In this document: one piece after another, positions 28,026 through 37,076 of the stretch
Layout: each line of letters starts with the position of its first letter
Numbering within the stretch: position 1 is the first letter of the stretch
Origin: Deltaproteobacteria bacterium HGW-Deltaproteobacteria-14
GTDB taxonomy: Bacteria > Myxococcota_A > UBA9042 > PHBI01
NCBI GenBank assembly: GCA_002841945.1
Contig: PHBI01000013.1
Coordinates: 1 to 64,000, forward strand
Direction: 5' to 3'
Length of the DNA stretch: 64,000 nt
Notes under the pieces: generated by a model
What the model was told of the DNA's origin: nothing
The model's input: only the letters and a program-made list of their open reading frames with translations
Databases searched by the model: none
Position numbers and translations under genes: made by a program

Positions 28026-31000
28026 CTACTGGAGCAGGCAGAGGGTCTCGTAGTGGATCGTGAGGTGCTGGCCGACCTGGGGCATGCAGCCCCCGCTCTC
28101 GTTGAAGATCACCGAGTTGGAGGGCGCGTCATAGGTCCAGTTGCTGCCGCCGCCGCCCATGCAGCTGGCGCCGTTCACCGTCACCGTGAGGGTCGTCGGA
28201 TCCGCGAGGCGGGTGAGGAAGAACTGGCGCCGCAGGCCAAACGCGATGTTCCCGATGCCGTTGAGGCTCGAGGCGAAGCTCGAGTCGCAGATGCTCCCGA
28301 CGCTGCCGCCCGTCGCCTGGGCCACGTCGCGATAGCGGAGGCCGGCGGCGGCGTCACCCGAGCCCGACGAGCAGCCGCCCGGCGGGCCCACGATGGCGTG
28401 GGCGTGGAACAGGTTGTCGTTGTAGAAGCCTTTGATGTTCTTGAAGAAGTTGATGTAGAAATTGAGATCTGCGGGGGAGGAGTCCTCCTCGTCCGAGACG
28501 AACACGACCTCGAGGGCGGCGTCCTGGCGCACGAAGGCGCGGTTGGTGCCCCCGCAGAAGCCGTCGTAGCAGCGATCGGGGGCCGCGCAGTCGGTGTCGG
28601 CGCCGCAGCTGACGGTCGAGTTCGACGTCAGCGGCAGGCTGAGGGCCGCCTGGGCGGCGGCCAGGCCCTGCTCGGTGCCGGAGCCGTTGGTGCCGAGCTT
28701 CACGTTGGTCTGGAAGGCCTGCCAGTTGCTGTTGGTGACGTAGCGCGGCGTGCCGATGAGGCGCCCCGCCTCGGCGTCCATGTCCGTGGACGTCACGCCG
28801 ATCTGGTAGTCGATGCTCCAGTTCTGGGCGCCCTGGATGAACGTCTGGAAGTTGCTCGCGAGGTTCGACTGCTCCTCGCTCATGGAGCCGGAGTTGTCGA
28901 CCACGAAGAGCACGTCGACCTGGGTGCCGGCGGTCTGGACGAACTCGTCGGTCTGCTCGGACTCGAAGGTCCCGGCGCCGTCGAGGGGCACCACCACCGT
29001 CGGGGTGTCTGTGTCGGTGTAGAAGGCCAGCCCGCAGGAGTCGCCGCCGAGGTCCTGGGGGACGTAGACCACCTTCACCTCGGCGCTGCCGTTGGGGTTG
29101 AGGGTCAGCGGGAGGCCCGGGGTGGCCTTGAGCTGGAACTCCGGCGAGCAGCCCTGGAGCTCGATGTCGGTCACGTCGAGCGGGGCCGTGCCAATGTTGT
29201 AGGCCGTGACGATGACGGTCTGGCTGTGGCAGCCGATGGTGATGGTCCCGAAGTCGACCTCCTGCGGCAAGACGGCGAGGTTCGCGACCCCGGACTTGGC
29301 GTGGAGGTTCGGCGTGTAGGGCGACAGCCCGCCGGTCTGCGGCGCCGGCCACAAGAACGGGGTGGTCGTGCCGCTGTAGGGATCGATGATGCGGACGCCG
29401 AGGAGGCCGCCGTAGTCCACCAGCTCGTCACCGAAGATAGGGGCGGAGTCCGGCGGCGTGAAGGTGATCTCGATGTCGTAGGACTGGCCCGGCTTGAGGC
29501 CGTTCTGGATGGCCGGCGGGGTCTGGGTCACCTTGTAGTAGTGGCTGTTGCCCGACTGCTGTGGGGTGTTGTTCGGGTCGTCGCAGGAGCCCCCGAAGAA
29601 GCCGATGAAGGACGCGCAGTCGTTGGTGAGCGCGGAGTGGAAGGAGCACTCGCCCGAGCCGGTGTTCACGAGGGAGGCCTTGAGCGTCTTCTTGAAGCCG
29701 CGCGGGACGATGCCGAAGTCGAGCTGCGCCGGGACGACCGTGACCTCGCAGGTCGCCGAGTCGGTCCGCTGCGCCTTGAGGTCGACCTCCCAGTTCGGGC
29801 GCTGGCCGTCGTTGGAGGCGACGAGGAGCTTGCCGAACTGGGTCCCGGTGGGTCCGCCGTCGTTCGTGAACACGAGGCGCACCTCGCGGTACTCGCCGGC
29901 CGCGAGGACGCCGGGGGTCGGCGAGGCCGCGAGCGGCCCCCAGGAGGCGTCCGTCTTGATGGTGAACTCACCGGTGCTGTTCTCGCTCAGGCTGATCCCG
30001 GTGACCTGGAGGTCCGCGCTGCCGGCGTTGTAGAGCGACACGTTGCGCTGGGTCCCGAGGTGCTGCGCGACGAAGCCGAAGTCGACCGACGACGGCGGGT
30101 TCACCTGCAGGATCGGCGCCTCCGCGCGCCCGAAGACGTAGATCGGGTACTCGCCGCCGTCCTGGGAGTCGTTGCTCGACACGATGATCGTCGCGATCGG
30201 GCCGGTCGTCTGGACCATGTCGGACCGCGGGGTGAACCGCACCGTGAGCGGCAGGACGCCGTCACCGTTGGCGCCGACGACCGCCTCCGCCGTCGGCGCG
30301 CCGACGATCTCGACCGTGTCGCTGCTGTCACCGGTGAGCGCGATCGACGCGATGCGCAGCGGCCGCGTGCCCTGGTTCGAGATGGCGAGCGGCCGCTCGA
30401 CCGGGACGTCGATGGTCTGCCAGCCGAAGTCGACCGGGTTCGGGAACACGACGAGCTTGGGGCCGACCTCGCGGCCCTTGACGAGGGTCTCGACGTACTT
30501 CGTCTCGCCCTGGACCTCGAACTCGACCTTGAGCGAGCCGGTGTCGGCGCCGCCGTTGGTGGGGCTGTAGGCGACCTCGACGCTGAAGTTGTCGTTGGGC
30601 GCGTAGGTGTCGGGTGCCGGGGCGGTGACGATGCTGAAGTCGCCGTCGTTGCCCGCCTGCATGCTGATCGACTTCACCGTGACGCTGTCGGAGCCGACAT
30701 TGATGTAGCTGACGCTCTTGGTCGCGACCTGCTGGGACTCGACCTCGCCGAAGTCGATCGGGTCGGGGATGACCCGCAGCGTCCCCGACTGGCTCAAGGT
30801 CTCGATCGGCACCTCGATGACCAGCACACCGAGCGCCGAGGCGACGTTGGTCTCGATCTTGAGCGTCCCCTGGTCACGGGTCGTGTCCGTCGGGTCGTAG
30901 TTCACCACGAGGGTCGTCGACTCGCCGACCCCGAGCTCCGTCGCGGCGGGCTGCGTGATCGTCAGATCCGAGCTCGTCGTCTCGAGCCACACCCGCTTGA

Positions 31001-31244
31001 GCTTCAGGGTGCCGTTGTCCCCCGCATGGCGCACCGTCACGACCTGCTCGGCGTGGCTGTTCACCACCACCGTGCCGAAGGTCACCGGGTTCGGCGTGAC
31101 GGTGACGACGAGGTCGTCGCCCTTCTGAAAGCCGCCCCCTCCGCTGCCGTTGTCGCTGCAACCCGCGCCCATCGCGAGCGCGGCGCCCATAACGGCCGCG
31201 ACGATTCGTCCGGCCCACTGCTGGCGTACTCGGCGTCGGATCAT
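28026..31244 (-). CDS. ASH-repeat lipoprotein 2 with von Willebrand A domain
   Basis: This 1072-residue lipoprotein starts at ATG 31244, with GGGGGA seven bases upstream; 31277 lacks a suitable site. The leader ends MGAGC. The first 760 residues hold about seven Ig-like choice-of-anchor-D repeats (VTFGTVVVNSHAEQVVTV, IDFGEVESQQVATKSVSYIN, VDFGFVAQHLGTQRNVSLYN, LDFGIVPRGFKKTLKASLVN, VDFGTITIGCHSQTVIVTAY). A VWA domain follows at about 770-1000, with the MIDAS motif DVLFVVDNSGSMSEEQ and later metal-site-like segments; the C-terminus returns to beta repeats. A metal-dependent adhesion role on the cell surface is a reasonable inference. It is paralogous with its neighbours. Confidence 0.86.
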   Translation of the reverse strand: MIRRRVRQQWAGRIVAAVMGAALAMGAGCSDNGSGGGGFQKGDDLVVTVTPNPVTFGTVVVNSHAEQVVTVRHAGDNGTLKLKRVWLETTSSDLTITQPAATELGVGESTTLVVNYDPTDTTRDQGTLKIETNVASALGVLVIEVPIETLSQSGTLRVIPDPIDFGEVESQQVATKSVSYINVGSDSVTVKSISMQAGNDGDFSIVTAPAPDTYAPNDNFSVEVAYSPTNGGADTGSLKVEFEVQGETKYVETLVKGREVGPKLVVFPNPVDFGWQTIDVPVERPLAISNQGTRPLRIASIALTGDSSDTVEIVGAPTAEAVVGANGDGVLPLTVRFTPRSDMVQTTGPIATIIVSSNDSQDGGEYPIYVFGRAEAPILQVNPPSSVDFGFVAQHLGTQRNVSLYNAGSADLQVTGISLSENSTGEFTIKTDASWGPLAASPTPGVLAAGEYREVRLVFTNDGGPTGTQFGKLLVASNDGQRPNWEVDLKAQRTDSATCEVTVVPAQLDFGIVPRGFKKTLKASLVNTGSGECSFHSALTNDCASFIGFFGGSCDDPNNTPQQSGNSHYYKVTQTPPAIQNGLKPGQSYDIEITFTPPDSAPIFGDELVDYGGLLGVRIIDPYSGTTTPFLWPAPQTGGLSPYTPNLHAKSGVANLAVLPQEVDFGTITIGCHSQTVIVTAYNIGTAPLDVTDIELQGCSPEFQLKATPGLPLTLNPNGSAEVKVVYVPQDLGGDSCGLAFYTDTDTPTVVVPLDGAGTFESEQTDEFVQTAGTQVDVLFVVDNSGSMSEEQSNLASNFQTFIQGAQNWSIDYQIGVTSTDMDAEAGRLIGTPRYVTNSNWQAFQTNVKLGTNGSGTEQGLAAAQAALSLPLTSNSTVSCGADTDCAAPDRCYDGFCGGTNRAFVRQDAALEVVFVSDEEDSSPADLNFYINFFKNIKGFYNDNLFHAHAIVGPPGGCSSGSGDAAAGLRYRDVAQATGGSVGSICDSSFASSLNGIGNIAFGLRRQFFLTRLADPTTLTVTVNGASCMGGGGSNWTYDAPSNSVIFNESGGCMPQVGQHLTIHYETLCLLQ

Positions 31245-31694
31245 CCTCTCATCCCCCGGGGTATGGTCTTGCGGCATGTGTCCACTGGAGCAGGTACCTC
31301 CAGCGTCGCGGGAGAGTACACCAAAGCACAGGCGAGATCCTAGTCACGACACGGAATCCGCGGTCCCGGGGCGCGGCCAACGAGCCGCCGCGGCCCCACG
31401 CGCGGGCGGCGCAACGGATCCCGCGCGAGAGACCGGCCCCGCCGAGCCCTGCGCCGACGCCAGAGGCGTGTTTCAATACGCTGGCGCGGGGCGTGCGCAA
31501 GCACGCACCGCGACCGGTTGCGGCCCGGTTCGATGGCCGTCGAGGCGCCGTGGAACCGAGGACGGGGCGGGTTCTGGGCCGAAGGCGTAGCGTGCTACGT
31601 CGAGGTCCACACCCCTTCCCCGACGCCCGCCGCCGTGGATGCATCGGCGGTCAGCGGGCCGAGACGCACATCGAAACGCCTTCTTGCTGCAACG
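31245..31694. other. Intergenic region, no gene seen
   Basis: About 450 bp upstream of ASH lipoprotein 2 must contain its promoter; no convincing -35/-10 pair was found. The track ORFs are Arg/Ala/Pro-rich shadows without ribosome sites. Confidence 0.45.
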
Positions 31695-31738
31695 CAAAAA
31701 AAAGAAACGGCCCCGCACAGTAACGCTGGCGGGGCCGT
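31695..31738 (-). terminator. Rho-independent terminator after ASH lipoprotein 3
   Basis: On the minus strand, ACGGCCCCGC and GCGGGGCCGT form a 10-bp perfect stem with a 12-base loop, followed by TTTCTTTTTTTT. It lies 24 bp after the stop at 31762. This is the clearest intrinsic terminator in the window. Confidence 0.93.
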
Positions 31739-31761
31739 CTCGCTGCGTCGCAGCGGGCTCG

Positions 31762-33948
31762 CTACTCGTTCGGGAAGAACGGGTGGGTGTAGCCGCGCGC
31801 GATGCGCAGCCCGCAGGTCCCGCCGCCGCACTCGGCGTCGCTCGCGCACGCCGTGGTGGTCCCGGCGCAGACCCGGGCCAGCTTCACGGTGCCGGCGGGC
31901 CAGTCGATCGTCGAGACCGTCCACATGTCGTGGTTGAGCAGCTCGACGTCCTCGAGCTCGAAGACCGGGTTCGAGAAGATGTAGACGCGGATGGTCGCGT
32001 AGCTCGGGCCGTAGCCGTGGTCGTTCCAGTAGTGGACGCCCACCTTGTAGGTCAGCCCGTTCTCGGGGGTGTTGAGGTTCACGTTCTCGGGGCCGGCGCC
32101 GTCGGTGTCGTCGCGGTCGAGGCCCGGATCGTCGTCTATGGCCGGGTCGAGGGAGCCCCAGTTCGGGTGGTGGTTGAACCAGAAGCAGTCGAACTGCCCG
32201 TCGAACCAGCCGTCCGGCTTGCCGTCGCCGTCGCCGTCGTAGCCGCCGGTGGCGAACGGGTGGGCGAAGTGGAGATCCATGTCGGCGCCGGCGACCGGCC
32301 CCTCATCGGTCTGATCGGGATCGTTGGGGGTGTCCCAGAGCAGCTCGATGTGGATGGCCTCGTCGGGGTTCACGTACACCGTCGCCTCCGCCGGCACGCA
32401 GGAGTCGACGCCGCCCGAGTCGGTGACGGTCAGGCGGAAGACGTAGGTCCCGGCGACGTTCGCCTCGAAGGTCGGGTCGGGCGCCGCGGCGCTCGGGAGG
32501 AAGACCGACTGCGAGCCCACCGGCTGCTGGACCTCCCAGCGGTAGCTCTCGATGTTGCCGGTCGCCGCGTAGCTCTGCGAGCCCACGACGTGGAGCTTCG
32601 TCTGCGGGATGACCTCCTCGCCCTCTTGGACGATGATCACCGCGGTCGGGCACTCGACCGGCACGCCGAAGCCGCGCACGTCGACGTTGAGCTCCGCGAT
32701 GAAGGCGTTCGACTTGATGGAGATCTGGCCGATGTCCGGGATCGGCTGGCCGTTGCCGTCGGTCGGGTTGATCTCGTCGGGGATGTAGACGACCTGGAAG
32801 GTCCCGGTCTGGTTCGGCTGCAGGACGACCGGCGGGTCGGCCGGGCCGATGGCGCCGACGGCCCCGCTCGCGGTGACGCCGGGGAGGGTCTCGAGGGCCA
32901 GGGTGAAGTCGGGGCTCGCGTCCAGCGCCAGGACGACCTCGTTGATCTCGAGGGCCTGGTCACCACAGGAGGTGATCTCGACGTCGACCGTCGCCGGCTT
33001 GCCGACGAGCTTGCCGCCGAAGTCCACCTTCTTCGGGTTCACGGCGATGCACGGCCCGCCGACGTTGCCCTGGAGGGGGACGACGGTGCCGCTGCGCTGC
33101 AGCGGGTCGTTCGAGTAGAGGATCAGCGTCCCCTCCGCCGGCTCCGGCCCCGTGGGCTCGAACAGGCTGGCGATGCTGATCGAGGTCCCCGGCTCGACCT
33201 CGATGGGGTTCTCGAGGGTGATGCCGGCGGACGAGGTCTCGACCGACACCGGCCAGATCTGCGCGCCGATCGCCAACGAGAACGCCGGGTGACCCTGGAG
33301 CACGAAGCTGTCGATGATCAGCGTGTCGGTCCCGGCGTTGAGCAGCGAGATGCTCTTCTGGACGCTCTTGTCCTGCGCGACGTTGCCGAAGTTGACCTGC
33401 GCCGGCACGACCTGTAGCCGCGGGCGGGCCTCGTCGACCGTCACGTTGATCGTGACGACCGGCCGCTTCTCGCCGCCGAGCACGGCGTTCGAGCGGATCG
33501 TGATCACCGCCGTGGGCTGCTGCCCCGCCGCGGCGCTCGGGTCATACTTGAGGCGGAAGTTGAAGTTCCGCTCCTCGACCGAGGCGTCGAGATCATCGGC
33601 GTAGGCGACGACGATCGGGCTGGGGAGGGCCCCGCCGTCGTTCGACTGCAGCGAGAACACCCCCTCGGGGGTGGAGGCGATGGTCAACGCGCTGATCTCG
33701 AGCGGCGCGTTGCCGTTGTTGGTCACCGTCAACGGCTCGGTGACGACCCCCGATCCCGCGCCAGGCGAGACCGTGAGCGTGGAACCAAATGATACGGGGG
33801 TGCCGCGGTTGCTGAGCTCGAGGGACGCCGCCTGGCCGATCGTCGTGCCACCGCCGCCGTCACCACCGCTCCCGCCACACGCCGCAGCAAGCAGCGAACC
33901 GCCTGCGAGCATCGTGATCAATGCGACGCCCATTCCCCAGTTCTTCAT
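31762..33948 (-). CDS. ASH-repeat lipoprotein 3 with PKD-like and YfaP-like regions
   Basis: This 728-residue lipoprotein starts at ATG 33948 after GAGGTGG, with leader and lipobox GGSLLAAAC. About four choice-of-anchor-D Ig repeats fill the first 430 residues (VNFGNVAQDKSVQKSISLLN, VDFGGKLVGKPATVDVEITS). A PKD-like domain lies at about 435-535 (ESYRWEVQQP, then PTFEANVAGTYVFRLTVTDS). The last 190 residues (IELLWDTPNDPDQTD, DMDLHF, then GYGPSYATIRVYIF) resemble the YfaP/DUF2135 beta domain. It has its own promoter and terminator, so it is a monocistronic unit. A surface or periplasmic binding role is inferred only from domain make-up. Confidence 0.85.
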   Translation of the reverse strand: MKNWGMGVALITMLAGGSLLAAACGGSGGDGGGGTTIGQAASLELSNRGTPVSFGSTLTVSPGAGSGVVTEPLTVTNNGNAPLEISALTIASTPEGVFSLQSNDGGALPSPIVVAYADDLDASVEERNFNFRLKYDPSAAAGQQPTAVITIRSNAVLGGEKRPVVTINVTVDEARPRLQVVPAQVNFGNVAQDKSVQKSISLLNAGTDTLIIDSFVLQGHPAFSLAIGAQIWPVSVETSSAGITLENPIEVEPGTSISIASLFEPTGPEPAEGTLILYSNDPLQRSGTVVPLQGNVGGPCIAVNPKKVDFGGKLVGKPATVDVEITSCGDQALEINEVVLALDASPDFTLALETLPGVTASGAVGAIGPADPPVVLQPNQTGTFQVVYIPDEINPTDGNGQPIPDIGQISIKSNAFIAELNVDVRGFGVPVECPTAVIIVQEGEEVIPQTKLHVVGSQSYAATGNIESYRWEVQQPVGSQSVFLPSAAAPDPTFEANVAGTYVFRLTVTDSGGVDSCVPAEATVYVNPDEAIHIELLWDTPNDPDQTDEGPVAGADMDLHFAHPFATGGYDGDGDGKPDGWFDGQFDCFWFNHHPNWGSLDPAIDDDPGLDRDDTDGAGPENVNLNTPENGLTYKVGVHYWNDHGYGPSYATIRVYIFSNPVFELEDVELLNHDMWTVSTIDWPAGTVKLARVCAGTTTACASDAECGGGTCGLRIARGYTHPFFPNE

Positions 33949-34446
33949 GCGATTCCACCTCTGTCAGGATCGAGCGCGGCGCCCGGTGTGTCCCCAACGC
34001 TAACTACAGGACCGGCTCAGATGTGCTGCCCACGCAGGTGTGCAGCGCGTGCTAGGCTCTGAGCGGTCGCATGCTAGTTGCGACCACTACAACGAGTCAA
34101 TGTTGGATTCACTACGCATCGCAGTGGCGCACCGGCCGCGCCGGGGGCCGCGCGTCGCGATCGTCATGTTGCGTTGCGTCAAGCAGGGCGCCGCGCCGCG
34201 GCGCGCGCGCCCGAAGGCCACGCCGGGGCCGAAGCCGCCGCGATCAGTCGACGCAGCCGCGACAACGAAGCTCCGCCGCCTCGCAGAACCACCTTGACAA
34301 CTGCGGGCCGCCTTACCAACTATGGCGCTCCTTTGGCCACCGAATCGCGTTGACCATTGGGGACTTGCGACGCGGCGCAAAGCCGCCACGGGCGGCTGGG
34401 AGATCGCAGCGGCATCGTCGAGGCACCAGGCCCACGGAGTGATCGA
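33949..34446. other. Divergent promoter region of ASH lipoprotein 3 and the Glt-like cluster
   Basis: This 498 bp stretch shows no gene. It carries a promoter-like pair on the minus strand (separate entry) and, on the plus strand, a consensus -35 TTGACA at 34294-34299 with no good -10 (CAACTAT near the right spacing). GC content is uneven and locally lower than in the genes. Confidence 0.5.
34071..34100 (-). promoter_or_regulatory. Candidate promoter of ASH lipoprotein 3
   Basis: On the minus strand, TTGACT (34100-34095), an 18-bp spacer and TAGCAT (34076-34071) imply a leader of about 117 bases. Confidence 0.45.
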
Positions 34447-36207
34447 GTGAGTTCCAAGCACTGCACCCAAGACCCCACGCCCCGCCGACTCGGCGCGGCG
34501 GCGGCCGGCGCCCTCGGCCTCCTGTTGCTCGTCGGCGGACCGGCGGTCGGGACCGGCTGCGACTCGACCGCGACGCTCTATCCGCAGAAGGTGAACTTCC
34601 AGCGCGCCATGATCGTGAGCGCCTACCCGGCGCTGCAGAAGACCGACGGCAGCTGGGTCCGCCAGTGCGGCCCGGGCCAGGTGTCGGGCCTCATCACGAA
34701 CGTGGCGCTGCTCTCGACCCAGCGCAAGACCGCCACGGACTCGGCGACCAGCGAGGATCGCGACCTCAGCATCCGGCCCGGCGACGTGATCGACACCCGC
34801 GTCGTCCAGGGCGGCCTGCCCGACGACATCAACCTCACCAACGAGGGCAACCTCGGCTACGCTCTCGACTGCCTCGAGCCCCAGCCCGCGCGCCAGACCG
34901 GCGACAGCTGCCAGGGCCGCGGCGGCACGGTGCCGTCGGCCACCCTCGACGAGGTCACCTACGTCGACGTCGCCGCCCGGCGCGCCGGCCAGGATCTCAT
35001 GATCCTGATCGACCAGAGCGGCTCCACCAGCGGCCTGGTGGACTCGGCCCACGGCAACATCGAGGCGCGCACCGGCGACTTCGTGATCCCCAACGACTTC
35101 GGCGCGCTGGCCTCCGACGCGAGCAACCTCCGGCTCGCGGCCGCGCGGCGCCTGATCCGCACGCTGAACACCGAGGACCGCTTCGGCGTGCTCGCGTTCG
35201 GCGAGGACATCAACCTGAAGGTGCCGTGCCAGGACGCCCAGGGCGACATCACGAGCGATCTCGACCTGTGCTTCGGCAAGCGCAACACCGACATCTGGCT
35301 CAGCGGCGACAAGAGCATCGACAGCCTCGCCGGCACCGGCCAGGGCCGCTCGAACCTGTGGGTCGCCGTCGACCGCGCCTACGAGTACCTGAAGAGCCGG
35401 CCCCGCACCGCCGAGGAGCGCAAGCGCGGCAACCACATCGTGGTGCTCACCGACGGGCCAGACACCTGCTCGCAGAGCGAGAACCGCGGCGCCTGTCAGT
35501 CGGCCTGCAGCAACACCACCGAGGCGGACGTCGTCGCCAAGATCGAGAGCGACTTCAACGACCCCAACGCGGTGAAGATCCACGTCCACTTCATCCAGTT
35601 CGAGTCCCGCGGCTACCCCGGGCGCGACGCCCGCCAGATCGAGGTGTCGTGCGTCTCTGGTGGCCAGTACCAGTACGTGAACTCGAACCAGTTCTCCTCG
35701 ATCCAGACGACGGCCCTCCAGGAGGCCCTCGAGACCGCGGTCATCAACGTGCGCTACATGCTCATGGGCCACTGGCAGCTCGCCTCCGAGGTGGCGGCCT
35801 ACCAGAACAACGCCACGAGCCCGACGGGCACCCTGCCGGGATCGCTCTACGGGATGAGCGGCCTGCTCGAGGTCAAGCCGTCGAGCAACATGGTCAAGAC
35901 CACGCGCCCGTTCCCGTTCGACATCGGCCAGGGCGAGCTCGCCGAGACCGCCACCAACTGGGATCGCCGCCCGGTGGTCCGCAAGCCCTGCACCACCGCG
36001 ACCGACTGCGGCGCCGCCGCCGGCTCCGGCGGAGCCTGCACCATCATCTGCTCCGAAGAGACCTTCGTCTGTCCAGGCGACGACCCCGCCGCCGGGATCA
36101 CCGCTCCCGACACCTTTGCCTGCACCCTGCCGACAGGCGACAGCGGTTACTGCTGCCAGGGCGACTGCATCGGCAACGCCCAATCGTGCGCGAGCTGCGA
36201 CGAGTAA
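34447..36207 (+). CDS. VWA-domain lipoprotein, CglB/CglD-like
   Basis: This 586-residue protein starts at GTG 34447, with GGAG seven bases upstream. The leader ends AVGTGC, a lipobox. A VWA domain lies at about residues 175-410 with the MIDAS motif LMILIDQSGSTSG, RFGVLAFGEDIN, and HIVVLTDGPDTCSQ as the third metal segment. The C-terminus has about 14 Cys (CTTATDCGAAAG, CTIICSEE, GYCCQGDCIGNAQSC). VWA lipoproteins CglB and CglD are outer-membrane components of myxobacterial gliding adhesion; this protein is first in a Glt-like cluster, which supports that assignment. It is longer than CglB (about 416) as I recall it. An adhesin or surface-exposed role is inferred. Confidence 0.8.
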   Translation: MSSKHCTQDPTPRRLGAAAAGALGLLLLVGGPAVGTGCDSTATLYPQKVNFQRAMIVSAYPALQKTDGSWVRQCGPGQVSGLITNVALLSTQRKTATDSATSEDRDLSIRPGDVIDTRVVQGGLPDDINLTNEGNLGYALDCLEPQPARQTGDSCQGRGGTVPSATLDEVTYVDVAARRAGQDLMILIDQSGSTSGLVDSAHGNIEARTGDFVIPNDFGALASDASNLRLAAARRLIRTLNTEDRFGVLAFGEDINLKVPCQDAQGDITSDLDLCFGKRNTDIWLSGDKSIDSLAGTGQGRSNLWVAVDRAYEYLKSRPRTAEERKRGNHIVVLTDGPDTCSQSENRGACQSACSNTTEADVVAKIESDFNDPNAVKIHVHFIQFESRGYPGRDARQIEVSCVSGGQYQYVNSNQFSSIQTTALQEALETAVINVRYMLMGHWQLASEVAAYQNNATSPTGTLPGSLYGMSGLLEVKPSSNMVKTTRPFPFDIGQGELAETATNWDRRPVVRKPCTTATDCGAAAGSGGACTIICSEETFVCPGDDPAAGITAPDTFACTLPTGDSGYCCQGDCIGNAQSCASCDE

Positions 36208-36277
36208 GACCCAGCGTAGGCCCGAGCAACCTGCGTTCGCCGCCCAGCCCCCGTGACTTGCCAAGGATGAAACGACG

Positions 36278-37015
36278 ATGACGACCTTCAAGTGGCGCAC
36301 TCTCGCACTGAGCGTGGTGATGACGTTGTCCGCGGCGGGTCCCGCCGTGGCCGCCGACCCGACCGACGCCGACACCGACGTGCCGGAGGCGACCCAGGCG
36401 CTCGACCAGCGGCTCCTGGACTACTGGGGCACGGAGATGCGGGAGGTGGCCGTCCTCCAGAAGCGGCTCTACCGCAAGGAAGACCGCCACGAGTTCAGCC
36501 TCTACACGGGCGTCATCCCGAATGACGAGTTCTTCAGCTACTACCCCATCGGGGCGCGCTGGGACTTCTACTTCGCCGAGGACTTCGGGACGGAGGTGTG
36601 GGGCAGCTACCTCATCCGGACGTCGAGCGGCCTCGAGAGCTTCCTCGAGGACAACTTCAACGAGTCCCTGCTCGTCGACGTGCCGCAGAGCCTGCAGTGG
36701 CTCGCCGGCGCCAACTTCCTGTGGAGCCCGATCCACGGCAAGATCGGCTTCTTCACCGACAAGCTAGCGCACTTCGACGCCCACCTCGCCTTCGGCGTGG
36801 GCGCCATCGGGACCACCGTCCGCGACCGCGGCGCCGAGAAGGGCAAGGTCGACATCTCGGGCAACATCGGGCTCGGCCTGCGGTTCTACCTGAGCCAGGA
36901 CATCTCGGTCCGCTTCGACTACCGCCAGTTCTTCTACCCGGCAGAGGGCGGCGGTCTGTCGCACCCGGCCGAGCTGACCCTCGCGTTCAGCTTCTGGACC
37001 GCCGCGCCCGAGTAG
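36278..37015 (+). CDS. Outer-membrane beta-barrel protein, GltA/GltB-like
   Basis: This 245-residue protein has a signal peptide cleaved after GPAVA. A short helical stretch (ALDQRLLDYWGTEMREVAVLQKRLYRK) leads to alternating amphipathic strands typical of a myxobacterial outer-membrane barrel: EFSLYTGVIPNDEFFSYYPI, ARWDFYFAEDFGTEVWGSYL, LGLRFYLSQDISVRFDYRQFF. The final strand ends in an aromatic pattern (LTLAFSFWTAAPE). Size and layout match GltA, GltB or GltH of the gliding/sporulation complexes. It sits between the VWA lipoprotein and the GltC-like gene, with 70 bp and 61 bp gaps, so a shared operon is likely. Confidence 0.82.
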   Translation: MTTFKWRTLALSVVMTLSAAGPAVAADPTDADTDVPEATQALDQRLLDYWGTEMREVAVLQKRLYRKEDRHEFSLYTGVIPNDEFFSYYPIGARWDFYFAEDFGTEVWGSYLIRTSSGLESFLEDNFNESLLVDVPQSLQWLAGANFLWSPIHGKIGFFTDKLAHFDAHLAFGVGAIGTTVRDRGAEKGKVDISGNIGLGLRFYLSQDISVRFDYRQFFYPAEGGGLSHPAELTLAFSFWTAAPE

Positions 37016-37076
37016 CCCTCGCGCGTCCCCCCGGTCCCGAGCTAGCCCACCCGCCCCCTTCCGCCACGGAACGCTG

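Noticed and set aside
25629-31343. 1904-residue plus-strand ORF
   Set aside because: It is antisense to RNase HI and two ASH lipoproteins, with low-complexity V/R/D/G shadow sequence and no leader or motif.
34087-36375. 762-residue minus-strand ORF opposite the VWA lipoprotein
   Set aside because: It has shadow composition and no domain; the plus-strand gene has MIDAS, lipobox and ribosome site.
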